From Calditrichaceae bacterium (GTDB taxonomy: Bacteria; Calditrichota; Calditrichia; RBG-13-44-9; J075), in the NCBI GenBank assembly GCA_013360445.1, contig JABWBP010000071.1, positions 1 to 48,145 of the forward strand: a DNA stretch of 48,145 nucleotides, read 5' to 3'. This document shows, in pieces, positions 9,123 through 20,068 of the stretch. The notes under the pieces were generated by a model that did not search any database, was not told the DNA's origin, and saw only the letters and a list, made by a program, of their open reading frames with translations. How positions within the stretch are numbered: position 1 is the stretch's first letter; each line of letters begins with the position of its first letter. A program made the position numbers and the translations under genes.

Positions 9123-11396
9123 CTAATATTGCAGCCCTAAGGTCAAATAATAACGCCGTTCCCGCAGGGGCAGGCCTTCCAGCGTAAAATCATCATCCAA
9201 CAGATTGCGCAGGCTGGCGTTGAGGATCAGTTTCACCTCCTTGATCCGGAACGCTTTCCCGAAGTGCAAATCCATATTGGTGAACCCCGGCACCCGCACT
9301 TCCGAAAATCCGCCGTTGCGATTGCGCAGCCGGGCAATCTGCTCCCCTTCTTTGAATACATGGAACTGCAAGGAATACCCGGACTGGTCGAGCATGATAT
9401 TATAGACCAGCTTGCGATCATATTTGAACGGAAAGGCGGAGCGGTCCGAAAAGTAGTAGCGCGAGGCCCCGAATTCCATGGTCATCCGTTTCCGGAACAG
9501 GAACAGGGAGGATTTGGTCTCGAAGCCGTTGATGCTGGCGTTTTTCACATTGTCATATACCGCCACCGGGGTTCCGGGGAGAAAGTAAGTGATGAATTTG
9601 TTGTCGTAGGCGTTGCGGAAAAAATTCCCGGTAATCTGCCAGCCCAGCAGGCCGGAGGGATTGCGCACCTCGCGGCTGAGATCGACCCCGATCTCCAGGC
9701 TGTGATTGCGTTCCGGTTGCAAATCCGGCTGGGTGGCGGCGGAAGAGAGCAACTCCCGGGTGCTGATTTGCTGCATCAGGGAGGGGAATTTCACATTGTT
9801 GCCCACGTTCAAAAAGCCCTTGAAAGCATAGCGCCCGTCGCTGCCGGACAAACTGTTGGAAAATTTGATGGTTCCTTCCTGCCAGGAGTTGTTGAAAACC
9901 AGCTCGTTGGGATCGCGCACAAAAGAAGCATCCACCATCGGCGGCTGGCTGCTGATCTGCCGGTCTTGCACCATGTCGTAACGAAAACTGACGTCGAAGC
10001 CGAGCGAATGGATGAATCCTCCTGGGGCCGGCGCGGCCATTTTTGCCACGGAAAAAATACCGTGGTGCATGCGGCCCAATTCGGCGCTTTCCGAACCTAA
10101 GAGCAGGGACGCGAAGGTGGTGCGCTGGTCTCCGAAATCCAGTTGGGAGCGCTGAAATTGATACCCTACTAACACATCCGCGTATTTCAAGCCGAACGAT
10201 TTATGGGCGTTGAAAAGCCAGGAGTGGTCTTCAATGGCGCGGTTCAAAAAACCGGAGTCCGAAGGAGGGCTGTAAAATCGCAAATGTTGATCTTCTTCCG
10301 ACCACTGGTAGGCGGCGGAGAGGCTAAAATTTTTTAGTTTTCCGGCGTCGCCGTTAAAGCGGGTAGTGATCATCTGGTTGGAACTGGAAAGATTCTCCCT
10401 GTCACGCTGGTTCTGGTAATCCATATCCGATCGCAGGTAGAGAAAGCGCAGGGAAGTTGCCGGCGCGCCGCTGGCGGTTTCGGAAAAATTATAAGCGGCG
10501 CTGGCGGTATGGTATTCGGAAGCGTTTTTCAACAACCGTTCGCCGGGCGGCTCGGCGCTGAATTCCCGCTCCGAAGAGCCTTTTTGAAAGCTGTAACCGC
10601 CGTAAAACTGCCCGGCCTTTTTGAACAAGTGCAGCCCCTGGTCATTGGTTTTGTAGGAACCGATCCGCTGTTGCACCCGGATGTTGTAATCCTGCTGGGC
10701 GCGCGGGGCCACGTTGATCACCCCGGAAAACGCCTGGGGGCCATACAGGGCGCTGTTGCTGCCTTTGATCACTTCCAGGCGCTGGATATCCGAGAGATCC
10801 ACCAGGGAAATATCATAAATATTGTCTAAGCTGCTGTTCATGCGAATGCCGTTGTAGAGCACCAGCACTTCATCGGGACTGCCCCCGCGGATGGAAACGG
10901 TTTTTTTCCCGGCCAGGTCTTCATCCACTTGAATGCTGTGATCGGTTTTCAGCAGATCCCCCGCGTCGGTGTATCCGCGCAGATCAAACATCCAGGCATC
11001 GATGACCGATACGGTTTGGGGCAGGTCTTTGTCGAATTCCGGGGCGTCTTTCGCTCCCACCACCAGAACTTCCGGCGCGGCAATTACCCGTTCCTGTAAA
11101 TCGAGGGTTTTGCGCATCAGCACCTCTTCGAGCATCAGTTCCAGGGTATCGTAGGCCACGTGCTGAAAGGTCACTACCATTTCCGGGTCCGGGTTGACGA
11201 TGGTGAGCCGGAACTGGCCGAAGGTGTTGGTTACCGCGCCGATATTCAACTCCCGGATGTAAACGTTCACGCCCGGGATATCGCGGTGGGTATTGGCGTC
11301 GCGAACTTTGCCTTCCAGAACCAATTCTTCTGCGCTCAGAAAATTGAGAAGGGAGAGAAGGAGAGCGAAACCCGATATCAATTTAGTCCCAAACAT
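9123..11396 (-). CDS. TonB-dependent receptor
   Basis: The protein has about 757 residues with signal peptide MFGTKLISGFALLLSLLNFLSAEE. Next is a carboxypeptidase-regulatory-like domain (LEGKVRDANTHRDIPGVNVYI), then the plug (LPQTVSVIDAWMFDLRG, KKTVSIRGGSPDEVLVLYNG, QRLEVIKGSNSALYGPQAFSG) and a 22-strand-type barrel ending in an aromatic residue (YYLTLGLQY). I chose the ATG at 11396 because the frame upstream to 11531 does not look like coding sequence and the signal peptide begins here. It imports a ligand across the outer membrane using TonB; the ligand is unknown. The neighbouring upstream barrel gene (11773-12972) may be functionally linked. Confidence 0.88.
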   Translation of the reverse strand: MFGTKLISGFALLLSLLNFLSAEELVLEGKVRDANTHRDIPGVNVYIRELNIGAVTNTFGQFRLTIVNPDPEMVVTFQHVAYDTLELMLEEVLMRKTLDLQERVIAAPEVLVVGAKDAPEFDKDLPQTVSVIDAWMFDLRGYTDAGDLLKTDHSIQVDEDLAGKKTVSIRGGSPDEVLVLYNGIRMNSSLDNIYDISLVDLSDIQRLEVIKGSNSALYGPQAFSGVINVAPRAQQDYNIRVQQRIGSYKTNDQGLHLFKKAGQFYGGYSFQKGSSEREFSAEPPGERLLKNASEYHTASAAYNFSETASGAPATSLRFLYLRSDMDYQNQRDRENLSSSNQMITTRFNGDAGKLKNFSLSAAYQWSEEDQHLRFYSPPSDSGFLNRAIEDHSWLFNAHKSFGLKYADVLVGYQFQRSQLDFGDQRTTFASLLLGSESAELGRMHHGIFSVAKMAAPAPGGFIHSLGFDVSFRYDMVQDRQISSQPPMVDASFVRDPNELVFNNSWQEGTIKFSNSLSGSDGRYAFKGFLNVGNNVKFPSLMQQISTRELLSSAATQPDLQPERNHSLEIGVDLSREVRNPSGLLGWQITGNFFRNAYDNKFITYFLPGTPVAVYDNVKNASINGFETKSSLFLFRKRMTMEFGASRYYFSDRSAFPFKYDRKLVYNIMLDQSGYSLQFHVFKEGEQIARLRNRNGGFSEVRVPGFTNMDLHFGKAFRIKEVKLILNASLRNLLDDDFTLEGLPLRERRYYLTLGLQY

Positions 11397-11682
11397 CCGA
11401 ACACCTGCCCGCTTCTTTTGTCGGCTGCATCCCGAGAACCGTTCGGAGCCGCCGGTAATTCCGGTCGAAAAGAAAAACCAAATCTTGTCCATCACCAACA
11501 AAAACAATACCAGCGCGGGGAAAACATGCACTAAAAATGTTTAAAACCAATGCGTTAAGATAGTTCCCTTTCAGCGTTTCATCGTGCGCAGCAGCCCTTG
11601 CTTTCCCACCCCGGCGGAAAGTTTTTTCCCACTAATCGGTATGAAATTATTGTCGAGCAAGAATCCGTGAACTTGAATTTCA

Positions 11683-11736
11683 TGGTTAAATGGTTGAATG
11701 GCTGGATGGCTGAATGATTATCCAGCCATTTAACCA
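11683..11736. repeat. TGGTTAAAT / GGCTGGAT inverted repeat
   Basis: TGGTTAAAT (11683-11691) pairs with ATTTAACCA (11728-11736), and GGCTGGAT (11700-11707) pairs with ATCCAGCC (11720-11727), giving a long imperfect hairpin in the 376-bp spacer 11397-11772. I see no gene in the rest of that spacer. Confidence 0.6.
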
Positions 11737-11772
11737 TCCAACAATTGCCTGTAACGATAGCGCTGAAACAGC

Positions 11773-12972
11773 TTAGAAAAACATCAGGTACTGCAAATTG
11801 GCGCCCCCGAATCCCCCGACGTTCACTTGATGGCTGATCGAGATATGGATGCGGGCGCTTTTCGCAAAAGCGTAGCTCCATCCTAATTTAAGTTTATCTA
11901 CATAACCGCTTTGTCGATCGTCCCCCTGGCCGGCGAAGCCGCTATAATTCCAATCGAAAAACGCAGCCATGTAGCCCAGGTCGAGGGAGTGGCTGGCGAA
12001 AAGCCGTTCGTAGAAAACGCCCGCCAAAAGATCGCCGCGTCTAAAATCGTGGCTGTTGAAACCGCTCGAACCGGCCTCCTGGCGAACATAGTGGGAAAGC
12101 GCCCGGAAGCGGGCGCGGGTTCCCGCGGGGAAAATACATTCCAGGGACCCTCCGCACAGGGCGTTGTGGTAGCGATAATTATATTCCGCCTGGTAAAAAT
12201 TCTTCGCTTCATCGAAGCGGTAGTAGTAAAAACTGCCCGCCAGAATGGTTGAGGGGGCGGGGCGATAGTATGCTTTGGCGGCCAGATGCTGGATGCGCTG
12301 GCGATGATACTGTTCCTGCGGAGACAGCTCCTGGTCCGGGAAGCTGCGCTCGAAGCCGGTGGAGAGCTTTCCCTCGCTGTACACCCACCATTTATCCTTT
12401 CCGTAGCGCAGGAACCACTGGAAGGCCAGGGGGTCTCGAATGGACACCCCCCCGCGGGAATTTTTTTCGCCGTACAGAAAATCATCCCATACCAACGCGA
12501 CGCTGAGGTATTTTTCCCGGGATTTGTCCGCCGCCAGCACCCCCAGGGAGGCGTCGGTATTCTCTTTGTCGTAGCCGGGATCGGTGAGCAGGAAAATCGA
12601 AAATTCCCGAAAGATATGCCGTTCAAGCCCCATAAAGGTGGATTTTTCCTCCACGTTCAAATGGCGGGTAGCCAGCCAGGTTCCCACTCCCCGGAAGCGC
12701 CATCCCCCGCCCAAATCCGGGTTGAGCGCCAACTGGCCGTCGCCTAAAAGGTCCGTGGTGGTAACGCTGCCCACGGTCAGGCGAAAACCGTTGCTGCTGA
12801 AGAACCGTTGCTCCCACTCATACAGCCAGAAAGCGTTCAATTCATAATTCAAGAACGCATGGACATAGAGCAGGCGGTCGCGGTAGGGTTCTTCGTACTC
12901 CCGGCCAGGCTCGCCGCCGGGGCTGCTGCTGAACCAGAAAAGCGTGGCAAACAGGATGAGGAGGCGTTTCAT
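11773..12972 (-). CDS. Outer-membrane beta-barrel protein, unknown family
   Basis: This is a 399-residue protein with a signal peptide (MKRLLILFATLFWFSSSPGG). Strands of alternating aromatic/polar residues continue to a C-terminal YLMFF. A terminal phenylalanine is the usual recognition signal for barrel assembly. Many segments (WRFRGVGTWLATRHL, ILAGSFYYYRFDE, LDLGYMAAFFDWNY) look like beta-hairpins. No catalytic motif is visible and I do not recognise a named family. It is the upstream neighbour of the TonB receptor on the same strand, so the two could handle the same ligand; the spacer of nearly 400 bp makes a shared transcript uncertain. Confidence 0.65.
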   Translation of the reverse strand: MKRLLILFATLFWFSSSPGGEPGREYEEPYRDRLLYVHAFLNYELNAFWLYEWEQRFFSSNGFRLTVGSVTTTDLLGDGQLALNPDLGGGWRFRGVGTWLATRHLNVEEKSTFMGLERHIFREFSIFLLTDPGYDKENTDASLGVLAADKSREKYLSVALVWDDFLYGEKNSRGGVSIRDPLAFQWFLRYGKDKWWVYSEGKLSTGFERSFPDQELSPQEQYHRQRIQHLAAKAYYRPAPSTILAGSFYYYRFDEAKNFYQAEYNYRYHNALCGGSLECIFPAGTRARFRALSHYVRQEAGSSGFNSHDFRRGDLLAGVFYERLFASHSLDLGYMAAFFDWNYSGFAGQGDDRQSGYVDKLKLGWSYAFAKSARIHISISHQVNVGGFGGANLQYLMFF

Positions 12973-13067
12973 CGCTAATTTTAGTCCTTTCTCCGTGAGC
13001 AGAAATGTACCGGAAACCGCTTGCCGGGGTCAACCGTTTTTTCGCTATTTCCTAAAAACAAAATCCC

Positions 13068-13096
13068 TTGCGTTCCATACTGTCGCCCTTTATATT
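13068..13096 (+). promoter_or_regulatory. Sigma70-type promoter of the rimP-nusA-infB operon
   Basis: TTGCGT (13068-13073) and TATATT (13091-13096) are separated by exactly 17 bases. The expected transcription start is near 13103, a few bases before the leader terminator hairpin at 13108. It lies about 70 bases before the rimP ATG and is the only good promoter seen for the ten-gene operon. Confidence 0.6.
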
Positions 13097-13107
13097 TGGG
13101 GCGTTTT

Positions 13108-13134
13108 AAAGTGGGTTGCGAAACCCACTTTTTT
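13108..13134 (+). terminator. Leader terminator / attenuator before rimP
   Basis: A perfect 10-bp stem AAAGTGGGTT / AACCCACTTT closes on a GCGA tetraloop (GNRA class) and is followed by TTTG. It begins only about 5 bases after the predicted start of transcription and 30 bases before rimP. Placed there, it would stop most transcription unless read through, as expected for attenuation of an operon that encodes the termination factor NusA itself. Confidence 0.65.
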
Positions 13135-13162
13135 GTTATATAGGATAGGCCCGGCAGGTTCC

Positions 13163-13621
13163 ATGAATAGTCTGGAAATCGAAAATAAAGTACGAGAAAT
13201 TATCCGCCCGCTCTTAGAAATGGAGCAGGTTCACCTGGTAGATCTGGAGGTTCGCGGAAAATCCGGCAGCCGGGTAGTGAATATCTATGCCGATACCGAC
13301 CTGGGAATCACCCTGGCAGAAATCACCCGGCTGACGCGGGAGATCAACGATTTGCTGGACATGCACGACGTGATCCCGGGCTTTTACCGCCTGAACGTTT
13401 CCTCCCCGGGGGTGGATCGGCCCCTCCGGGAGTTGTGGGAGTTCCGCAAGAACCTGGGCAGGGAACTGCGGGTGATTTTCCGGGAAAATGAACAGGAGAA
13501 AGAGCTTACCGGAAAACTGTTGGCGGCGGAAGAGGAACAAATCCTGCTGCAAGTGAACGATGAAGAATTGAGGATTCCCATCGCTTCGCTGATCAAAGCC
13601 CGGGTGCAGTTGAAATGGTAA
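13163..13621 (+). CDS. rimP: Ribosome maturation factor RimP
   Basis: This is a 152-residue protein with the two-domain RimP plan: an N-terminal alpha/beta domain (LVDLEVRGKSGSRVVNIYAD, then ITRLTREINDLLDMHDVIPG and the signature LNVSSPGVDRPL) and a C-terminal SH3-like barrel (LRVIFRENEQEKELTGKLL). RimP helps mature the 30S subunit. The frame runs back to 12944, but the family length and the ATG at 13163 behind the leader terminator fix the start. It is the first gene of the operon, the usual partner of nusA in bacteria. Confidence 0.93.
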   Translation: MNSLEIENKVREIIRPLLEMEQVHLVDLEVRGKSGSRVVNIYADTDLGITLAEITRLTREINDLLDMHDVIPGFYRLNVSSPGVDRPLRELWEFRKNLGRELRVIFRENEQEKELTGKLLAAEEEQILLQVNDEELRIPIASLIKARVQLKW

Positions 13622-13722
13622 ACCTTGCGCATCCGCGTTAATCTGTGGCAAAAATTTCAACTCGTAATTCGTATAATATTAGGTTGTACCTTTAAAGCAC
13701 ACTTCGGAGGTTAACGACATTT

Positions 13723-14997
13723 ATGAAAAGCCAAATTGTGGCCGCTGCGGCGGAAATTGCCCGGGAAAAACGCATTGATAAAGAGGATTTGCGCGATATT
13801 CTGGAGGACATTTTTACAACCTTAATGAAACGCAAGTATGGGGAAGAAGCGGATTTCGACATCATTGTAAACATCGACCGCGGGGATATGGAAATTTACG
13901 TGGAAAAACAGGTGGTTGACCAGGTGTCCGACCCCAACACCCAAATTTCCCTGGAAGAAGCCTCGAAGGCCGATCCGGAAGTAGAAGAAGGAGAATTATT
14001 TGCCGAAGTGGTCAACCCGGAAAATTTCGGGCGGCGCTTGATCAATATCGCCAAACAGACCCTGATGCAGCGCCTCCGGGAGTATGAGAAAGAGAAAATT
14101 TATGAAGAATATAAGTCCCGGGTGGGGGAGATCGTAATCGGCGACGTGCACCAGGAGACCCGGCACGGTTACTTTATCGTGGTAGATCGCACCGAAATGT
14201 TCATGCCCCGCTCGGAATCCATCCCCAATGAAAAACTGCGCCGGGGGGACAGCGTGCGCGCGCTCATCAAAGAGGTGATCAAACCGGATACCGGCAGCGA
14301 AGAAGCGGAAGAGATCGAGCGCGCCCGCCGCCGCCGCAGCCACCGCCCGGAAATCATCGTTTCCCGCGCGGACCGGCAGTTTTTGATCCGTTTGTTCGAG
14401 ATCGAAGTGCCGGAGATTTTCGACGGCATCGTGGAAATCAAGCGGGTGGCCCGCCGCCCGGGAGAGCGCTCGAAAATCGCGGTAGAATCGATCGATAAGC
14501 GCATCGACCCGGTGGGCGCGTGCGTGGGGATGCGGGGAGTGCGCATTCAATCCGTGGTGCGGGAGCTGAACGGGGAAAAAATCGACGTGATTCCCTTCTC
14601 CTCCGAGCCGGAAATCTTTATCGGCCGGGCACTAACCCCCGCCAAACCGATCCGCATCATCTTCAACCGGGAAGAAAAGTTTGCGGTGGCCATCATCCCG
14701 GATAAAGATATGGGATTGGCCATGGGCAAAAGCGAGCTGAACCGGGAACTGGCGCAAATGCTAACCGGGATGAACGTCGAATTGATCAAAGAATCGGAGT
14801 TCTACGAAAAGAGCGCCGAGGAAGCGTTGGACGTGGCGGAAATCCCCGGCCTTTCTGCGGCGGTGGTGGACCGGCTCAAAAACGCCGGCATCAATACCGC
14901 CGAGGAATTGAAAAACTTGGGATTGCAAGGGTTGTTGGAAATTCCCGGCATCGGGCAAAAAACCGCTCAGAAAATTTTGAGCCAGTTGAATATTTAA
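13723..14997 (+). CDS. nusA: Transcription termination/antitermination factor NusA
   Basis: This is a 424-residue protein. An N-terminal RNA-polymerase-binding domain (about 1-125) is followed by an S1 domain (VGEIVIGDVHQETRHGYFIVV), then two KH domains (DPVGACVGMRGVRIQSVVREL and the segment ending DMGLAMGKSELNRELA) and a helix-hairpin-helix tail (IPGIGQKTAQKIL) near 410. Length and order are typical for NusA with one C-terminal HhH pair. The 101-bp rimP-nusA spacer holds GCATCCGCGTTAATCTGTGG, a fragment resembling other intergenic repeats here, and a TATAAT at 13672-13677 without a good -35. A GGAGG site is 13 bases before the ATG, slightly far. Confidence 0.95.
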   Translation: MKSQIVAAAAEIAREKRIDKEDLRDILEDIFTTLMKRKYGEEADFDIIVNIDRGDMEIYVEKQVVDQVSDPNTQISLEEASKADPEVEEGELFAEVVNPENFGRRLINIAKQTLMQRLREYEKEKIYEEYKSRVGEIVIGDVHQETRHGYFIVVDRTEMFMPRSESIPNEKLRRGDSVRALIKEVIKPDTGSEEAEEIERARRRRSHRPEIIVSRADRQFLIRLFEIEVPEIFDGIVEIKRVARRPGERSKIAVESIDKRIDPVGACVGMRGVRIQSVVRELNGEKIDVIPFSSEPEIFIGRALTPAKPIRIIFNREEKFAVAIIPDKDMGLAMGKSELNRELAQMLTGMNVELIKESEFYEKSAEEALDVAEIPGLSAAVVDRLKNAGINTAEELKNLGLQGLLEIPGIGQKTAQKILSQLNI

Positions 14998-15073
14998 AGG
15001 GCAGTGATGCCTGATGCTGGATTGGGTTTGAATTGGCTGCCAGGCATCGAGCATCCAGCATCCGTAAACCAGT

Positions 15074-15401
15074 ATGGAAAAGATTCGAACCATTGTTTTG
15101 AACCCTGCCCTGGCGGCCCTGTTAGGATTTGCCCGCAAGGCCCGCCAGGTCGAGGGTGGTTTCGAGGCGGTTCGACGGGGAATCGAAAAACAGAAAATTG
15201 CTTTTGTGCTGGTGGATGACTCCCTGGCCGAGAATTCTTTCAAAAAAATCCTCGCCGCCGCTCATCAGCACCAAACCCCGCTCTTGAGGGTGCGGAAAGA
15301 GGAAGATATCAGTTTGTTGAAACTAAGCGGTAATAAAATCCTGGGGCTGCATCACGGAGGATTGGCGAAGGGGTTTTGGGATAAGTTAAACAGGAGTATC
15401 A

Positions 15402-15409
<8 letters not shown>
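15074..15409 (+). CDS. ylxQ: Ribosomal L7Ae-like RNA-binding protein (YlxQ)
   Basis: This is a 111-residue protein of the L7Ae/L30e/YlxQ fold. LLGFARKARQVEGGFEAVRRG is the RNA-contact start of the family, KIAFVLVDDSLAENSFKKI follows, and the C terminus keeps HHGGLAKGF. YlxQ-type proteins bind kink-turn RNA; their precise cellular job is not settled. Position between nusA and infB is diagnostic. Its end overlaps the infB start by 8 bases, implying translational coupling. The 76-bp spacer after nusA contains an inverted repeat (GATGCTGGAT / ATCCAGCATC). Confidence 0.88.
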
Positions 15410-18299
<2,890 letters not shown>

Positions 18300-18371
18300 C
18301 GCAGGCGGGGTTTTAATTGGCAATTTTAAGAAGTTTGGCATCACCTGTTTGAAACAAAATCTCGTCGAGCA

Positions 18372-18659
18372 ATGCCCATGATCGTAGCCGTTTTAACCGT
18401 GGAGCTCTATTTACCCGGCTCCGCTTCCCTGAAGGACAAGCGCGCGATTTTGCGCCAGTTGAAAGACCGGCTGGCCAACAAATTCAACATTTCCATTGCG
18501 GAAGTCGATCACCAGGATAAATGGCAGCGCGCCCAATTAGGGATAGCCCAGGTGGGCAATGATTACAAATTTCTGGAAAAGAGCATGAATACGATTCTCC
18601 AGGTGATCGACGAAAACGACGCCGCCGAGGTCACGGAGCATTTGATCGAATATTTGTAA
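18372..18659 (+). CDS. ylxP: DUF503 protein YlxP
   Basis: This is a 95-residue DUF503 protein, with VAVLTVELYLPGSASLKDKR at the N terminus and NISIAEVDHQDKWQRAQLGI, both family hallmarks. The function is unknown. It typically sits between infB and rbfA, as here, and is thought to be linked to ribosome biogenesis. A second ATG two codons downstream (18378) is an equally possible start. The stop codon is followed at once by the paired-hairpin repeat at 18661. Confidence 0.85.
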   Translation: MPMIVAVLTVELYLPGSASLKDKRAILRQLKDRLANKFNISIAEVDHQDKWQRAQLGIAQVGNDYKFLEKSMNTILQVIDENDAAEVTEHLIEYL

Positions 18660-18660
18660 C

Positions 18661-18724
18661 GGAGTGCAAAGCTTCAGCTTTGCAGCATCGGGGAATTAGA
18701 TGCAAAGCTGAAGCTTTGCACTCC
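18661..18724. repeat. Paired-hairpin repeat (TGCAAAGCTTCAG family), copy 2
   Basis: The arms 18661-18684 and 18701-18724 are exact inverted copies (GGAGTGCAAAGCTTCAGCTT...). Each arm is itself a hairpin, TGCAAAGC-TTCA-GCTTTGCA. Compared with copy 1 at 9007, the stem pair A-T has become G-C on both sides, a compensatory change. It begins directly after the ylxP stop codon, inside the operon. Confidence 0.8.
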
Positions 18725-18751
18725 TGAAGAACGAGTATAGTTAGAGCGCAG

Positions 18752-18874
18752 GTAACTATTCAGGCGTTTTGCCACAGAGGCCACAGAGAGCACAGAGACA
18801 TAAAAAAATTCCTAATCAAATCACAAATACAGGGATATAAGGCTCTACTGTGGTCTCTGAGGCTGAATAGTAAC
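18752..18874. mobile_element. CACAGAG MITE-like element with 8-bp TSD
   Basis: The ends GTAACTATTCAGGC (18752-18765) and, inverted, GTTACTATTCAGCC (18874-18861) match at 12 of 14 bases. The element is flanked by GAGCGCAG on both sides (18744-18751 and 18875-18882), an 8-bp target-site duplication. Inside is a CCACAGAG run like that in the elements at 1-99 and 2903-3088. It is 123 bp long and non-coding, and sits inside the ylxP-rbfA spacer of an essential operon. Confidence 0.8.
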
Positions 18875-18913
18875 GAGCGCAGGGGCGTAAAAATCAGGAA
18901 AGGAGGGCATAGT

Positions 18914-19270
18914 ATGCAAAGCGTGCGACAACGAAAAGTGGCCGAACGGATTCAGCAGTTGGTCAGTACCGTCATCGACCGCAAGCTCAAAGACCCCGAG
19001 GCCGGTTTTATCACCGTTACCCATGTGCGAATGAGCCCGGACTTGCGAATCGCTTCGGTGTATGTGACGGTGCTGGGCAACCCGGAAGCAGCCCAGCGCT
19101 CCCTGAGTGCGCTGGATCGCGCCAAACATTTTATCCGCAACGAGATCGCTCCGATATTGAGAATGCGTTTCATTCCGGAGTTGCGCTTTTTCATCGACGA
19201 CACCATGGAATACGCCCGGAAAATCGATCAATTGCTGGGCGAGATCAAAAAAACCGACCATGAAGAATAA
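18914..19270 (+). CDS. rbfA: Ribosome-binding factor A
   Basis: This is a 118-residue RbfA with a KH-like fold: RQRKVAERIQQLVSTVIDRKLKDP at the start, VTHVRMSPDLRIASVYVTVLG in the centre, then LRMRFIPELRFFIDDTMEYA. RbfA binds the 30S subunit near helix 1 of 16S rRNA and is needed for late maturation and cold growth. AGGAGGG lies about ten bases before the ATG. It is the first gene after the two stacked repeats and overlaps the longest truB frame by 11 bases. Confidence 0.93.
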   Translation: MQSVRQRKVAERIQQLVSTVIDRKLKDPEAGFITVTHVRMSPDLRIASVYVTVLGNPEAAQRSLSALDRAKHFIRNEIAPILRMRFIPELRFFIDDTMEYARKIDQLLGEIKKTDHEE

Positions 19271-20036
19271 TTTAACCCCCGGAGCCGGGGCCTCGCCCGC
19301 GGGGCAAGTTTCAACCGGAGTGATGGAAAAAAAGAGTCTTCAGTTTCCCCTGGATGGTAAAATTTTAGCTGTCTGCAAGCCGCGAGATTGGACCTCCTTT
19401 GACGTCGTCAACAAAATTCGCCGTCTCACCCGCATCAAAAAAGTCGGCCATGCCGGCACGCTGGATCCTTTTGCCACCGGGGTTCTGTTGATATGCCTGG
19501 GATCCGCCACCAGGCAATCGGCGACGCTCATGGATTTACCCAAAGAGTACCTGGCGGAAATTGCCCTGGGCAGTGAAACCGATACCCAGGACCTCACCGG
19601 CAAGGTCATTACGGAAAAGCGCGTTCCCTTGCTGGATGCCGCGCAAATCGAAGCCGCGCTGCAATCGTTTAGCGGCGAAATCGAACAGGAAATTCCCGCT
19701 TACTCCGCCGCCAAAGTAGAGGGGCAGCGTCTTTACAAGCTGGCGCGGAAGGGAAAAGAAACGCCGCAGTTGCGCAAGAAAGTGGTCATATACCGGATCG
19801 ATTTGCTGGAGTGGGGGGCGGATTTCATTAAAATCCGGGTGGCCTGCGGGCGCGGAACCTACGTTCGCACCCTGGCGCGCGACATTGCCCGCAAACTGGA
19901 TACCGCCGGGCATCTTCGCGTTTTGGTGCGCACCCGGGTGGGCGATTACACGCTGGAAGAGGCGTTGACGATCGAGGAATTGCAGCAGCAGCTGAATCAA
20001 AACAAGAATTATGTTGCCGCGAACCGGCAAGAATAA
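19260..20036 (+). CDS. truB: tRNA pseudouridine(55) synthase TruB
   Basis: The protein is up to 258 residues. The catalytic motif GHAGTLDPFATGVL carries the nucleophilic aspartate, followed by YLAEIALGSETDTQDLTG, QEIPAYSAAKVEGQRLYKLAR and CGRGTYVRTLARDIA. All are TruB hallmarks. It converts U55 of tRNA to pseudouridine in the T-loop. The longest frame starts at 19260, overlapping rbfA. The ATG at 19323 would leave the family-typical dozen residues before ILAVCKP and has GGAG very close, so the true start is uncertain. Confidence 0.93.
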   Translation: MKNNLTPGAGASPAGQVSTGVMEKKSLQFPLDGKILAVCKPRDWTSFDVVNKIRRLTRIKKVGHAGTLDPFATGVLLICLGSATRQSATLMDLPKEYLAEIALGSETDTQDLTGKVITEKRVPLLDAAQIEAALQSFSGEIEQEIPAYSAAKVEGQRLYKLARKGKETPQLRKKVVIYRIDLLEWGADFIKIRVACGRGTYVRTLARDIARKLDTAGHLRVLVRTRVGDYTLEEALTIEELQQQLNQNKNYVAANRQE

Positions 20037-20068
20037 CCGCGAATAAAAAGGTTAAAAGCAAGCAGTGC

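Noticed and set aside
12944-13162. Longer rimP start at 12944
   Set aside because: It would cross the promoter and leader terminator, and RimP proteins begin near the ATG at 13163.
13672-13677. TATAAT before nusA as a second promoter
   Set aside because: No -35 box at suitable spacing and the region contains a dispersed repeat fragment; too weak to call.
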